This document shows, in pieces, positions 8,481 through 16,663 of a stretch of 64,000 nt of DNA (position 1 is the first letter of the stretch; the number at the start of each line of letters is the position of its first letter). The stretch comes from Sphingorhabdus sp. 109 (lineage in GTDB: Bacteria > Pseudomonadota > Alphaproteobacteria > Sphingomonadales > Sphingomonadaceae), in NCBI RefSeq assembly GCF_902506555.1, contig NZ_LR732707.1, positions 2,565,290 to 2,629,289 of the forward strand, read 5' to 3'. The notes under the pieces were generated by a model. It searched no databases and had not been told where the DNA came from. It was given only the letters and a program-made list of their open reading frames with translations. The translations under genes and the position numbers were made by a program.

Positions 8481-10475
8481 ATGACCCGAATCAACACTCT
8501 CCTGGTCGCCAATCGCGGCGAAATCGCCTGCCGGGTGATGCGCACCGCCAAGACGCAGGGCATGCGCACCGTCGCGGTCTATTCCGATGCGGATGCCGAC
8601 GCGCCCCATGTCAAAATGGCGGATGACGCCGTGCATATCGGCCCGGCTCCGGTCAATGAATCCTATCTGCAGATCGACAAGATTATCCAGGCGGCCAAGG
8701 ACACCGGCGCGGATGCGATTCATCCGGGCTATGGTTTCCTCTCGGAAAACGCCGCCTTTTCCAAAGCCTGCGCCGACGCGAATATCATCTTTGTCGGCCC
8801 GCCGGAGAAGGCGATCGATGTCATGGGCGACAAAGCACGGTCGAAGCGGGCGATGATCGCCGCCGGCGTGCCCTGCGTGCCCGGCTATCAGGATGACGAC
8901 CAGTCGGACGACCGACTGGTTGCCGAAGCAAAGACGATCGGGGTGCCCTTGATGGTCAAGGCGGCCGCTGGCGGTGGCGGGCGCGGCATGCGGCTGGTCC
9001 ATGATCTGAAAGACGTGCCCAATGCGGTCAAGCTGGCGCGGTCCGAAGCGGAGAATGCCTTCGGCAATGGCGAACTGATTCTCGAGAAAGCGATAATCAA
9101 ACCGCGCCATGTCGAGATCCAGGTCTTCGCCGACAGCCACGGCAACACCATCCATCTCGGCGAGCGCGACTGTTCGGTTCAACGTCGCCACCAGAAGGTG
9201 ATCGAGGAAGCCCCTTGTCCTGTCATGACGCCAGAGCTGCGCGCGAAAATGGGCGCGGCTGCGGTGGAGGCGGCAAAAGCGGTCGATTATGTCGGCGCCG
9301 GCACAGTGGAGTTTCTGCTCGACCAGGCGGGTAGTTTCTATTTTCTCGAAATGAACACCCGCCTGCAGGTCGAGCATCCGGTGACCGAGGAGATCACCGG
9401 TTTCGATCTGGTGGCGCTGCAGCTCAAAGTTGCGTCAGGCGACTTGCTTGGTCTTGAACAAAATGACATCACGCTCACCGGCCATGCAATGGAAGTGCGG
9501 CTCTATGCCGAGGACCCGGCGGATGATTTCCTGCCGAGCACCGGCCCGGTCCATCTGTGGAAACCCTCGGCCCTGTCGCGGGTCGACAGCGGCATCGAAA
9601 GCGGCGGCGAAGTCTCGCCCTTTTACGATTCGATGGTCGCCAAGATCATCACCCATGGCGCTACCCGCGATGAAGCCCGTCGCCGAATGATCAGGGCGCT
9701 CTCGGAAACCACCCTGTTCGGTCCGAAAACCAATCGCGATTTCCTGATCGATGCACTGGACCGGCCCGACTTCGTGAAGGGCGAGGCCACGACCGCCTTT
9801 GTCGCCGAAAATTATGGCGAAGACGGAGTCGCTCTCGGCGCGCATGATTTTTCGTCTTATGCGATCGCTGCGGTCATCCATCACAAGCTGCGGCAGCAGG
9901 CGGCGCACAAGCTCGCGCTCAACGTCAATCCGGAAATGCTCGACTGGTCGAACACCGGCACGCTGGAAACAGTCACCCAATATGCCGATGGCGAGGATGC
10001 CCAGACCCTCCATGTCCATGTCGAGAAGCCCGGCCATTACCGGGTCAGCTCCGGTGAGGAAACGGCCACGATTGAGCTGATCAGCCTGTCCGCAGACCGG
10101 GCGAAATTGCGAGTCGACGGCCGTACGGTCGAGACGATCTATTTTGACGACCATCGCACCCTCTATCTGGCGCTGCCCAAGCGGTCATTGACCGTCACCG
10201 ACCTGACCGGATTCAGCGCCATGGAAGACGCCGGCGGCGGCGGCACCGTGGTCGCACCGATGCACGGGCTGTTGCTCGAGATATTGGTGGAAGCCGGCGC
10301 GCGGGTGGCCAAGGGCGACAAGCTAGCGGTGCTCGAGGCGATGAAGATGCAGCATGAAATACTCGCAGAAATTGACGGGACGGTGGAAAGTATCGCGGCA
10401 ACGGCAGGCGTGCAGATTGCCGCCGACGATCTGATTCTCGAGATTGTCGCGGATGAAGAAAACGACGAGGCATGA
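8481..10475 (+). CDS. Acyl-CoA carboxylase, biotin carboxylase/BCCP (alpha) subunit
   Basis: Alpha subunit of 664 residues. It carboxylates its own biotin with ATP and bicarbonate and passes CO2 to the beta subunit. The biotin carboxylase domain covers about 1-450: LLVANRGEIACRVMRTA at the N-terminus, the ATP-grasp glycine loop GGGGRGM at 164-170, and the block EMNTRLQVEHPVTEEITG. A linker domain follows, and the biotinyl domain is at the C-terminus with K622 in EAMKMQHE as the biotin attachment site. Start MTRINTLLVANRGE is standard. The full alpha subunit (BC and BCCP fused) is the architecture of methylcrotonyl-, geranyl- and propionyl-CoA carboxylases. The bio genes at 55-58 kb would supply biotin. 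Confidence 0.92.
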   Translation: MTRINTLLVANRGEIACRVMRTAKTQGMRTVAVYSDADADAPHVKMADDAVHIGPAPVNESYLQIDKIIQAAKDTGADAIHPGYGFLSENAAFSKACADANIIFVGPPEKAIDVMGDKARSKRAMIAAGVPCVPGYQDDDQSDDRLVAEAKTIGVPLMVKAAAGGGGRGMRLVHDLKDVPNAVKLARSEAENAFGNGELILEKAIIKPRHVEIQVFADSHGNTIHLGERDCSVQRRHQKVIEEAPCPVMTPELRAKMGAAAVEAAKAVDYVGAGTVEFLLDQAGSFYFLEMNTRLQVEHPVTEEITGFDLVALQLKVASGDLLGLEQNDITLTGHAMEVRLYAEDPADDFLPSTGPVHLWKPSALSRVDSGIESGGEVSPFYDSMVAKIITHGATRDEARRRMIRALSETTLFGPKTNRDFLIDALDRPDFVKGEATTAFVAENYGEDGVALGAHDFSSYAIAAVIHHKLRQQAAHKLALNVNPEMLDWSNTGTLETVTQYADGEDAQTLHVHVEKPGHYRVSSGEETATIELISLSADRAKLRVDGRTVETIYFDDHRTLYLALPKRSLTVTDLTGFSAMEDAGGGGTVVAPMHGLLLEILVEAGARVAKGDKLAVLEAMKMQHEILAEIDGTVESIAATAGVQIAADDLILEIVADEENDEA

Positions 10476-10481
10476 TAGCGA

Positions 10482-10550
10482 CCGTTCGCCCTGAGCCTGT
10501 CGAAGGGCAGCCCGCGCGCACTCATGCTTCGACAAGCTCAGCACGAACGG
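10482..10550. repeat. REP-like repeat with CTGAGCcTGTCGAAG arms
   Basis: CCGTTCG (10482-10488) pairs with CGAACGG (10544-10550). Inside, CTGAGCCTGTCGAAG (10491-10505) pairs with CTTCGACAAGCTCAG (10527-10541) at 14 of 15 positions. A near-identical single arm recurs at 11734-11748. From memory this is a widespread intergenic repeat in sphingomonads and other proteobacteria. Confidence 0.75.
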
Positions 10551-10562
10551 AGAGACCCACCA

Positions 10563-11717
10563 ATGAACAATAAAATCTGCGACATGCTCGGCATCGAGTT
10601 TCCGCTGGTCGCTTTCTCCCATTGCCGCGATGTTGTCGCGGCGGTTTCGAGAGCCGGTGGCATGGGCGTGTTCGGCGGCGTCAATTGTTCCCCGGAGACG
10701 CTTGAGGAGGAGCTCAGCTGGATCGACGATCATGTCGATGGCAAGCCTTATGGTCTGGATATTATCGTCCCGAACAAGGTCGAGGGCAAGGGCGAACAGC
10801 CGGACCCGGAAGCCGTTCTCGCGTCGATTCCCGACCGGCACAAGCAGTTCACCGATGATATCATGCAGCGTCATGGCGTCGACCCGCAGCGTAGCGCCGA
10901 GGATATCGAAGCGGTGCGCCGCGAACAGGTCGCCTTTACCGACAATCTCCGCGGCGGCACCGCAGAAGCGATACTGGAAGTCGCCTTCCGCCATCCAATC
11001 AAACTGATCGCCAATGCCTTGGGTATTCCGCCGCAGTTCATGCTGGAAATGGGACAGAGACATGGCGTTCCGGTCGCCGCCCTGGTCGGGACACGAGACC
11101 ATGCGATGAGTCAGGTTGCTGCCGGTGTCGATATCATCATTGCCGTTGGCGGCGAAGCGGGTGGCCATACCGGCGATATATCGACCATGGTGCTGATCCC
11201 CGAGGTCTGCAACGCGCTGTCCCAGATCGGCGATGATACGCCGGTGCTTGCCGCCGGCGGCATTGCCACCGGCGCGCAGATGGCCGCCGCCATGGCGATG
11301 GGCGCGAGCGGCGTCTGGTGCGGCTCGGTCTGGCTGACCACGGTCGAGGCGGAAACCAATCCGGTAGTGAAAGAAAAAATGCTCGCTGCCACGTCACGCG
11401 ACACGGTCCGGGCGCGCTCGCGCACCGGCAAACCGTCGCGGCAATTGCGCTCACCCTGGACCGACGCATGGCAAGCGGAAGGCGCGCCCTCGCCACTGCC
11501 GATGCCGTTGCAATCGCTGGTCGCCGAACCGCCGCTGCGGGTGCTCGACAAGCTTAGTCAGGGCGACAATCAGGGCGCGAAGGATCTCGCCACCTATTGG
11601 GTCGGGCAAGGCGTCGGCCTGATGAACGAACAGATGACCGCGGGTCAGGTGGTGCAGGGCTTCAAGGAAGATTTTCTCACCGCTTACGAGAGGCTTTCCG
11701 CCAACCTGGGCGAATGA
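10563..11717 (+). CDS. NAD(P)H-dependent flavin oxidoreductase, nitronate monooxygenase (2-nitropropane dioxygenase) family
   Basis: FMN-binding TIM-barrel protein of 384 residues. N-terminus MNNKICDMLGIEFPLVAFS is standard for the family; I rejected an earlier in-frame start because it lies within the palindromic repeat. Family signatures are GVFGGVNCSP, AVGGEAGGHTGDISTM and PVLAAGGIATGAQMAAAMAMGASGV (the phosphate-binding barrel end). In an operon with CoA-ester enzymes a true nitronate substrate is unlikely. Members such as IpdC of steroid degraders act on acyl-CoA intermediates, and that role is the better guess. The reaction is not established. Confidence 0.8.
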   Translation: MNNKICDMLGIEFPLVAFSHCRDVVAAVSRAGGMGVFGGVNCSPETLEEELSWIDDHVDGKPYGLDIIVPNKVEGKGEQPDPEAVLASIPDRHKQFTDDIMQRHGVDPQRSAEDIEAVRREQVAFTDNLRGGTAEAILEVAFRHPIKLIANALGIPPQFMLEMGQRHGVPVAALVGTRDHAMSQVAAGVDIIIAVGGEAGGHTGDISTMVLIPEVCNALSQIGDDTPVLAAGGIATGAQMAAAMAMGASGVWCGSVWLTTVEAETNPVVKEKMLAATSRDTVRARSRTGKPSRQLRSPWTDAWQAEGAPSPLPMPLQSLVAEPPLRVLDKLSQGDNQGAKDLATYWVGQGVGLMNEQMTAGQVVQGFKEDFLTAYERLSANLGE

Positions 11718-11733
11718 CAATCCCCTATCCATC

Positions 11734-11748
11734 CTGAGCTTGTCGAAG
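11734..11748. repeat. Solo arm of the repeat at 10491
   Basis: CTGAGCTTGTCGAAG is the exact reverse complement of the arm at 10527-10541. A 7-bp outer pair AATCCCC (11719-11725) / GGGGATT (11794-11800) encloses it, but no second long arm is present, so the element looks decayed or truncated. Confidence 0.55.
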
Positions 11749-11809
11749 ACCCGGTTGCATCATATGGTCGCGCGCGCTCTGCAGAGACAGGGTGGGGATT
11801 GAGGATCGC

Positions 11810-12967
11810 ATGACAGAAGCAACACAGCCCCTGGCCGGGATCAAGGTCGTCGAGTTTTCCACCATGATCACCGCCTCGCTGGCAACGATGATGTTCGCCC
11901 AGCAGGGCGCCGATGTGATCAAGGTCGAGCCGCCGGGTATTGGCGATCCGATGCGCTGGCTCGGCAGCCAGAAGGGTGGCATCTCCGGTCTGTTCCACAA
12001 TTGCAATCAGGCCAAGCGCTCGATCACCCTCGATCTGAAATCAGCAGAAGATATCGCCCACGCACGCCAGCTTTGTCTGGAGGCGGATGTGGTGATCCAC
12101 AATTACCGGCCCGGCGTGATGGACCGGCTCGGTCTGGGAAGCAAGGCGCTGCGCCAGGAGAAGCCGGAGCTCGTCTATTGCGCGATCACCGGCTTTGGCC
12201 ATGAAGGTCCCCTCTCTGGCCGCCCGGCCTATGACCATGTGATGCAGGCGATGGCCGGCTTCATGACCCTGCAGGGCCATCCCGATAGCTTTGCCTATGT
12301 CAAAACCCTGATCTGCGACAAGATCACCGCCTATACTGCCGCGCAGGCGATCACCGCCGCCCTGTTCGCCCGCGAACGCGGTGCCGGCGGCCAGCATATC
12401 GATCTGTCGATGCTGGAAAGCTGCGTCGCTTTTCTCTGGCCGGACGGCGGGATGCATCTGACGCTGCAAGCCGACGACGTGACCGACGGCGCCCCCTTCG
12501 CCGACTATTACCAGCTTCCGCTCCGATCCACGGACGGAGCCATCGCCTATGCCGCGATGACCGACGATCACTGGGCGGCGATATTCGATATCGTCGGTCG
12601 CCCGGATCTGAAGACGGAAGAAAAATACCAGGGCATGGCCAACCGCAGCGTCCATATGGCGGAGCTTGCCTCGATCATCGCCGCGCAAAAGCCCGACCTG
12701 ACCAGCGCCAAAATGGTCGCCGCTCTCGCCGAACATGACGTGCCGGCCGCCCCCTGCCTGGCGCTCGAAGACCTGCCCGCCCACCAGCAGGCCATCGCGA
12801 TCGGCATATTCGAACAAACAGAACATCCGCTGCTTGGCGCGGTTCAGCATGTTAGTGCGCCGGCCCGTTTTGGTGGTACCAAGCTCGCGCCCTGCGGCCC
12901 CAGCCCGGCACTAGGCGAGCACAGCGACGCGATTCTCGCCGAGCTTGCCACACACCGGCAACCATAG
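11810..12967 (+). CDS. CaiB/BaiF-type class III CoA-transferase
   Basis: CoA-transferase or racemase of the type III family, 385 residues, which moves CoA between carboxylic acids or epimerises alpha-methyl acyl-CoA. Start at 11810 is supported by GAGG five nt upstream. The N-terminal family signature LAGIKVVEFSTMITASLATMMFAQQGADVIKVEPPG, continuing to GDPMR (read in two pieces), is present. The likely catalytic Asp is in ICDKITAYTAAQAI. The family also contains alpha-methylacyl-CoA racemase, which would suit degradation of methyl-branched chains, but transfer and racemase activities cannot be told apart here. Confidence 0.88.
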   Translation: MTEATQPLAGIKVVEFSTMITASLATMMFAQQGADVIKVEPPGIGDPMRWLGSQKGGISGLFHNCNQAKRSITLDLKSAEDIAHARQLCLEADVVIHNYRPGVMDRLGLGSKALRQEKPELVYCAITGFGHEGPLSGRPAYDHVMQAMAGFMTLQGHPDSFAYVKTLICDKITAYTAAQAITAALFARERGAGGQHIDLSMLESCVAFLWPDGGMHLTLQADDVTDGAPFADYYQLPLRSTDGAIAYAAMTDDHWAAIFDIVGRPDLKTEEKYQGMANRSVHMAELASIIAAQKPDLTSAKMVAALAEHDVPAAPCLALEDLPAHQQAIAIGIFEQTEHPLLGAVQHVSAPARFGGTKLAPCGPSPALGEHSDAILAELATHRQP

Positions 12968-13001
12968 ACCGCTTCAATCGGATCCTGTCGCCGTGATCTG
13001 G

Positions 13002-13029
13002 TTGCACATGGCTGCAATCTGGCTATTCT
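13002..13029 (+). promoter_or_regulatory. Possible secondary promoter for the acyl-CoA synthetase
   Basis: TTGCAC (13002-13007) and TATTCT (13024-13029) are 16 bp apart and end 26 bp before the ATG at 13056. It could give the synthetase its own expression in addition to operon readthrough. Confidence 0.45.
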
Positions 13030-13055
13030 CTCCCAAAAAATAAGGAGAGAATCGC

Positions 13056-14696
13056 ATGACCTGGCAGATGGCCGATATCTGGGAGAATATTGCTGCGGCA
13101 ATTCCCGACAAGCCCGCAATCGTCGATGGCGACAAACGCTATAGCTGGTCCGAATATGAAGAACGGGCGGCCCGGGTCGCGCAAATCCTGACCGACCACG
13201 GGCTCAGGCCCGGTGCCAAACTCTCGATCTATTCCTATAATGCGGCGGAATATATGGAAACCCAGTTCGGCGCCTTCAAAGCCCGCGTCACACCGGTCAA
13301 TGTCAACTATCGCTATCTCGAGGCGGAACTGACCCATGTGATCAACAACAGCGACAGCGAGGCGCTGGTTTTCCAGGCCCAGTTCGCACCAAGGATCGCG
13401 ACGATCCGTGACCAGCTCGAACGGGTCAGGCTTTTCCTCGAAATCGACGACGGCTCGGGCGAGCATCTTGATGGTGCTCTTGACTATGAAGAGACCTTGC
13501 AAAGCACGCAGCCGATGCCGTCGATAGAGCGCTCCAACGATGATATTTACATGCTCTACACCGGCGGCACCACCGGCATGCCCAAAGGGGTGATGTATGA
13601 TCACAAGAGCTTCGCCACAGCTTTGCTCGCCAAGGGTTTTGAAATGCGCGAAATGGAACCGCCCACCGATGCTTCCGGCTTCGGCGCACTGGTCCAGCAA
13701 CTCCATGCTGCCGGAGCGACGGGACGTTCGATCCCGGCCTGCCCGCTGATGCACGGCACCGGTATGTGGATCGGCGCGATGGTCCCGCACAGCCTCGGCG
13801 GCTGTGTCATATTGTGCAACAACAGCCATTTTGATCCGGCGGCGCTCTGGCAACTGGCGCAGGACGAGAAAGTGACCGATATCACCATCGTCGGTGATGT
13901 CTTTGCCAAGCCAATGTTGGCGGCGCTGGAAGCGGCCAAGGCGGCAGGGCAAGCCTTTGATTTATCGTCCCTTCAGTTGATGGGCAGTTCCGGCGTAATG
14001 TGGTCAACCGAGGTGAAACGCGGCCTGCTGGGCCATTTGCCGCACATGGCGATCGTCGACAGCATGGGCTCGACCGAAGGCAGCATGGGAACGTCGATCA
14101 CGACGGTGGAAAATATCGACAGCGACCAGACCGCGAAGTTCGAGATGAACCCTACCACCAGAGTACTGACCGAAGATGGCAAGCCGGTGGTCCCCGGGTC
14201 CGGTGAAATGGGGCTAATCTGCAACGGCGGAATGGTGCCGCTCGGCTATTATAAGGATGAAGCGAAAAGCGCCGCGACCTTCAAGACCTTCGATGGCGTG
14301 CGTTACTCGATCCCCGGTGACTTTGCGACGGTCGAGCCCGATGGCTCGATCACCCTGCTCGGTCGCGGGTCCGCCTGCATCAACAGCGGCGGCGAGAAAA
14401 TCTTTCCCGAAGAAGTCGAAGAAGCGCTCAAGACACATGACAGTGTCTACGACTGCCTCGTTGTCGGCGTGCCGGATGACCGCTTCGGACAGATGGTGAC
14501 GGCGGTCCTGTCGATAGCGGAAGACGCAAGCTTCGACGAAGCAGAACTGAATGAGCATGTCCGCTCCAAACTTGCGGCTTACAAGGCACCGCGTGCCATA
14601 ATCCTGGTTGACGAGGTGCCACGCGCGGCCAATGGCAAGGCGGGATACAAAGCGGCCAGGGAAATTGCCCTCGATCGGTTGCAGGTGCCGGCCTAG
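13056..14696 (+). CDS. AMP-forming acyl-CoA synthetase (FadD19-like)
   Basis: Activates a carboxylic acid to its CoA thioester via an acyl-adenylate; 546 residues. A strong Shine-Dalgarno (AAGGAGAG) precedes the ATG. Motifs are the P-loop-like MLYTGGTTGMPKGVMYDH, the A5-type DSMGSTEGSMG, GDFATVEPDGSITLLGRG, and INSGGEKIFPEEVEEAL, with a C-terminal Lys in AANGKAGYK. The SGGEKIFPEEVE and VPLGYYKDE strings are close to mycobacterial FadD19, a synthetase for branched steroid side chains. With the carboxylase and CoA-transferase this suggests a branched or isoprenoid-like acid as the operon substrate, which is an inference. Confidence 0.88.
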   Translation: MTWQMADIWENIAAAIPDKPAIVDGDKRYSWSEYEERAARVAQILTDHGLRPGAKLSIYSYNAAEYMETQFGAFKARVTPVNVNYRYLEAELTHVINNSDSEALVFQAQFAPRIATIRDQLERVRLFLEIDDGSGEHLDGALDYEETLQSTQPMPSIERSNDDIYMLYTGGTTGMPKGVMYDHKSFATALLAKGFEMREMEPPTDASGFGALVQQLHAAGATGRSIPACPLMHGTGMWIGAMVPHSLGGCVILCNNSHFDPAALWQLAQDEKVTDITIVGDVFAKPMLAALEAAKAAGQAFDLSSLQLMGSSGVMWSTEVKRGLLGHLPHMAIVDSMGSTEGSMGTSITTVENIDSDQTAKFEMNPTTRVLTEDGKPVVPGSGEMGLICNGGMVPLGYYKDEAKSAATFKTFDGVRYSIPGDFATVEPDGSITLLGRGSACINSGGEKIFPEEVEEALKTHDSVYDCLVVGVPDDRFGQMVTAVLSIAEDASFDEAELNEHVRSKLAAYKAPRAIILVDEVPRAANGKAGYKAAREIALDRLQVPA

Positions 14697-14776
14697 GCCC
14701 GCAGAATCGGTGACCAAATGGTTTGCCGACACCTCAGCCATTGACGGACGACGTATGATCGCCGCAAGGAAGACCC

Positions 14777-15685
14777 GTGATTGTCGAACTCATCCACAAC
14801 CCGGCTTCCGGCACTTTTAACGAATTGCGGCTGGACGTTTTGTCGCACGCTTTTCAGGCTTGCGGGGCGCAGGTGCGGCTGGGCCGGACCGAAAAAGACG
14901 GGCGGTTCGAAATCTTCCCCGAATGCGATCTTGTCTGCGTATCGGGCGGCGACGGCGCCTTGCGGCTGGTGGTCGCATCGATGGTAAGGACCGGTCTCTC
15001 GAAACCGCTTTGCGTTTTCCCCGCCGGTACCGTCAATCTGGTTGCCAGGGAACTGGGCTATTCCGACGATCCCGAAATATTCGCTCGCGAAATCATGGCG
15101 GGTTATCTGGATAAGCAAGTGGCGCGGCTGGAAGCCCCTCTGATCACCGCGGATGACCAGCCCTTTGTCGCCTGCATCAGCGCAGGCCCGGACGGACAGG
15201 CGGTCGCACGGCACAGTCCGGCACTGAAGAAACGGATCGGCGGAGCCGCCTATGCCTGGTCTCTGGTCAAGCTGTTCGGGGACTGGCCCCAACTGCGTTT
15301 CACCCTGACGGTGGAAGCGCCCGACGGATCGGAATCACGACTGACGACCGCTGCTTTTTACCTGCTCAAGGCACATCATTATGCCGGCAGCTGGACGCTG
15401 GCGCCGTCTGCCGAATTGGCCGCCGATATTTTCCATGTCGTCGCACTGACGCGCGCGCGCCGTCGCGATTTTTTTCGCTTTTTGCTGGCAGCAGCATTGG
15501 GCCGCGATCCGGCGCGGCTGGAATTTATCCAGTCGCTGCCTGCGCGCCACGTCTCGATAACGGCCATAGACGAACCGTCCCGACAGGCAGCTTTCCAAGT
15601 GGATGGCGATCTGCTTTCCGGGCAAGCCGGAGAGATCAGGATGACCGGGCAGAATATTATTTATTGCCTGCCGCTTCCGACATAA
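14777..15685 (+). CDS. Diacylglycerol/sphingosine kinase-family protein
   Basis: Lipid-kinase catalytic domain (DAGK_cat) protein of 302 residues. The family nucleotide-binding motif is VSGGDGALRLV and the second conserved block is PAGTVNLVARELG. Start is GTG at 14777 with AAGGA about 6 nt upstream. No membrane segment is seen, as for soluble YegS/LCB5-type kinases. In sphingomonads, which make sphingolipids, such a protein may act on a lipid base, but the substrate is open. It follows the synthetase gene by 80 bp and ends 10 bp from a convergent hydrolase gene. Confidence 0.8.
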   Translation: MIVELIHNPASGTFNELRLDVLSHAFQACGAQVRLGRTEKDGRFEIFPECDLVCVSGGDGALRLVVASMVRTGLSKPLCVFPAGTVNLVARELGYSDDPEIFAREIMAGYLDKQVARLEAPLITADDQPFVACISAGPDGQAVARHSPALKKRIGGAAYAWSLVKLFGDWPQLRFTLTVEAPDGSESRLTTAAFYLLKAHHYAGSWTLAPSAELAADIFHVVALTRARRRDFFRFLLAAALGRDPARLEFIQSLPARHVSITAIDEPSRQAAFQVDGDLLSGQAGEIRMTGQNIIYCLPLPT

Positions 15686-15695
15686 GAGCGCCGGT

Positions 15696-16586
15696 CTAGG
15701 CGGCGCGGCAATGGTCCGCAATCAGATTGACCATCGCCGGCAATTTGCTCGGCGGTAGGTCATGGCCCATGCCTGCTACCAACTCGAACCGCGCATTTTT
15801 GACATGGGCGGCGATATCCTCGCCACATGCGAATGGAATGAGCGGGTCGTCTGCGCCGTGGATAACCATTGTCGGTGCGGTGATCCGTCGCGCCACGGGT
15901 CGCAGATTGCCGGTGTCGATAATTGCCGCCATCTGGCGTTTCGGGCCGGGCGGGTAGAATCCGCGCTCTTGTGCCAGCTTCATCATTTCGCGCCGTTCGT
16001 CTGTCCGGTTACGGCCTTCTTCTGATGCAATCAGCGACGAAAAGGCTAGCCCCAGTTCCAGAGCCTCGTCCGGTGTCCGCGCTTTCGCCCGCGCGGTCTG
16101 CAGCAACACCCTGCGGACTTCGGCATCGGCACCGGGCAGGCCGGGACCATTTGTCGATGACATCACCGGCGTGAAGGACAAGACCCGGTCGGCATGGTCC
16201 GCAGCGATCAACTGGCCGATCATCCCGCCCATCGAGGCACCGACAATATGGGCCTTGTCGATTTTCAGCGCGTCGAGCACGCCGATTGCGTCTTTCGCCA
16301 TGTCACTCAGATCATAAGGCGCCATCCGTCGTTTGGGGAAAAAGCGCTTGGCGATCATCTGCCGGATCGGATGTGGTGGCCGCACACCATCAAACTTATA
16401 GGAAAGACCGACATCCCGATTGTCGAATCTGACGACTCGAAAACCCTCAGCCACCAGTCCGTTGACGAAATCCATCGGCCAGTAGATCAGCTGTGCGGTA
16501 TAGCCCATGACCAGCAATATGGCCGGATCCTCGGGGTTGCCGTGATCTTCCACTTCAATATTGATGCCGTTGGCCAAGACTTGCAT
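15696..16586 (-). CDS. Alpha/beta-fold hydrolase
   Basis: Hydrolase of 296 residues. The nucleophile elbow GASMGGMIGQL carries the catalytic Ser. Asp in HGADDPLIPF and His in GMGHDLPPSKL complete a plausible triad. The oxyanion region LLVMGYTAQ replaces the more usual HG dipeptide, and YWPMDFVNGLVAEGFRVVRFDNRDVGLSYKF follows, as in a large family of sphingomonad esterases. No signal peptide, so probably cytoplasmic. Substrate unknown. Confidence 0.85.
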   Translation of the reverse strand: MQVLANGINIEVEDHGNPEDPAILLVMGYTAQLIYWPMDFVNGLVAEGFRVVRFDNRDVGLSYKFDGVRPPHPIRQMIAKRFFPKRRMAPYDLSDMAKDAIGVLDALKIDKAHIVGASMGGMIGQLIAADHADRVLSFTPVMSSTNGPGLPGADAEVRRVLLQTARAKARTPDEALELGLAFSSLIASEEGRNRTDERREMMKLAQERGFYPPGPKRQMAAIIDTGNLRPVARRITAPTMVIHGADDPLIPFACGEDIAAHVKNARFELVAGMGHDLPPSKLPAMVNLIADHCRAA

Positions 16587-16663
16587 GTAAATTTCCCGAG
16601 CTGCGCAAAAGCCGATTCAGTAACAGAAAGCGCAGAGGTTACAAGAACGGGAGCGCTGTCCCG

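Noticed and set aside
5824-10475. Labelling the carboxylase genes liuB, liuC and liuD
   Set aside because: The operon has no liuA or liuE, uses a TetR regulator, and the beta subunit lacks methylcrotonyl-type motifs, so the leucine role is unproven.
10524-10562. Earlier in-frame start of the flavin oxidoreductase
   Set aside because: It lies in the palindromic repeat; MNNKICDMLG at 10563 is the family N-terminus.
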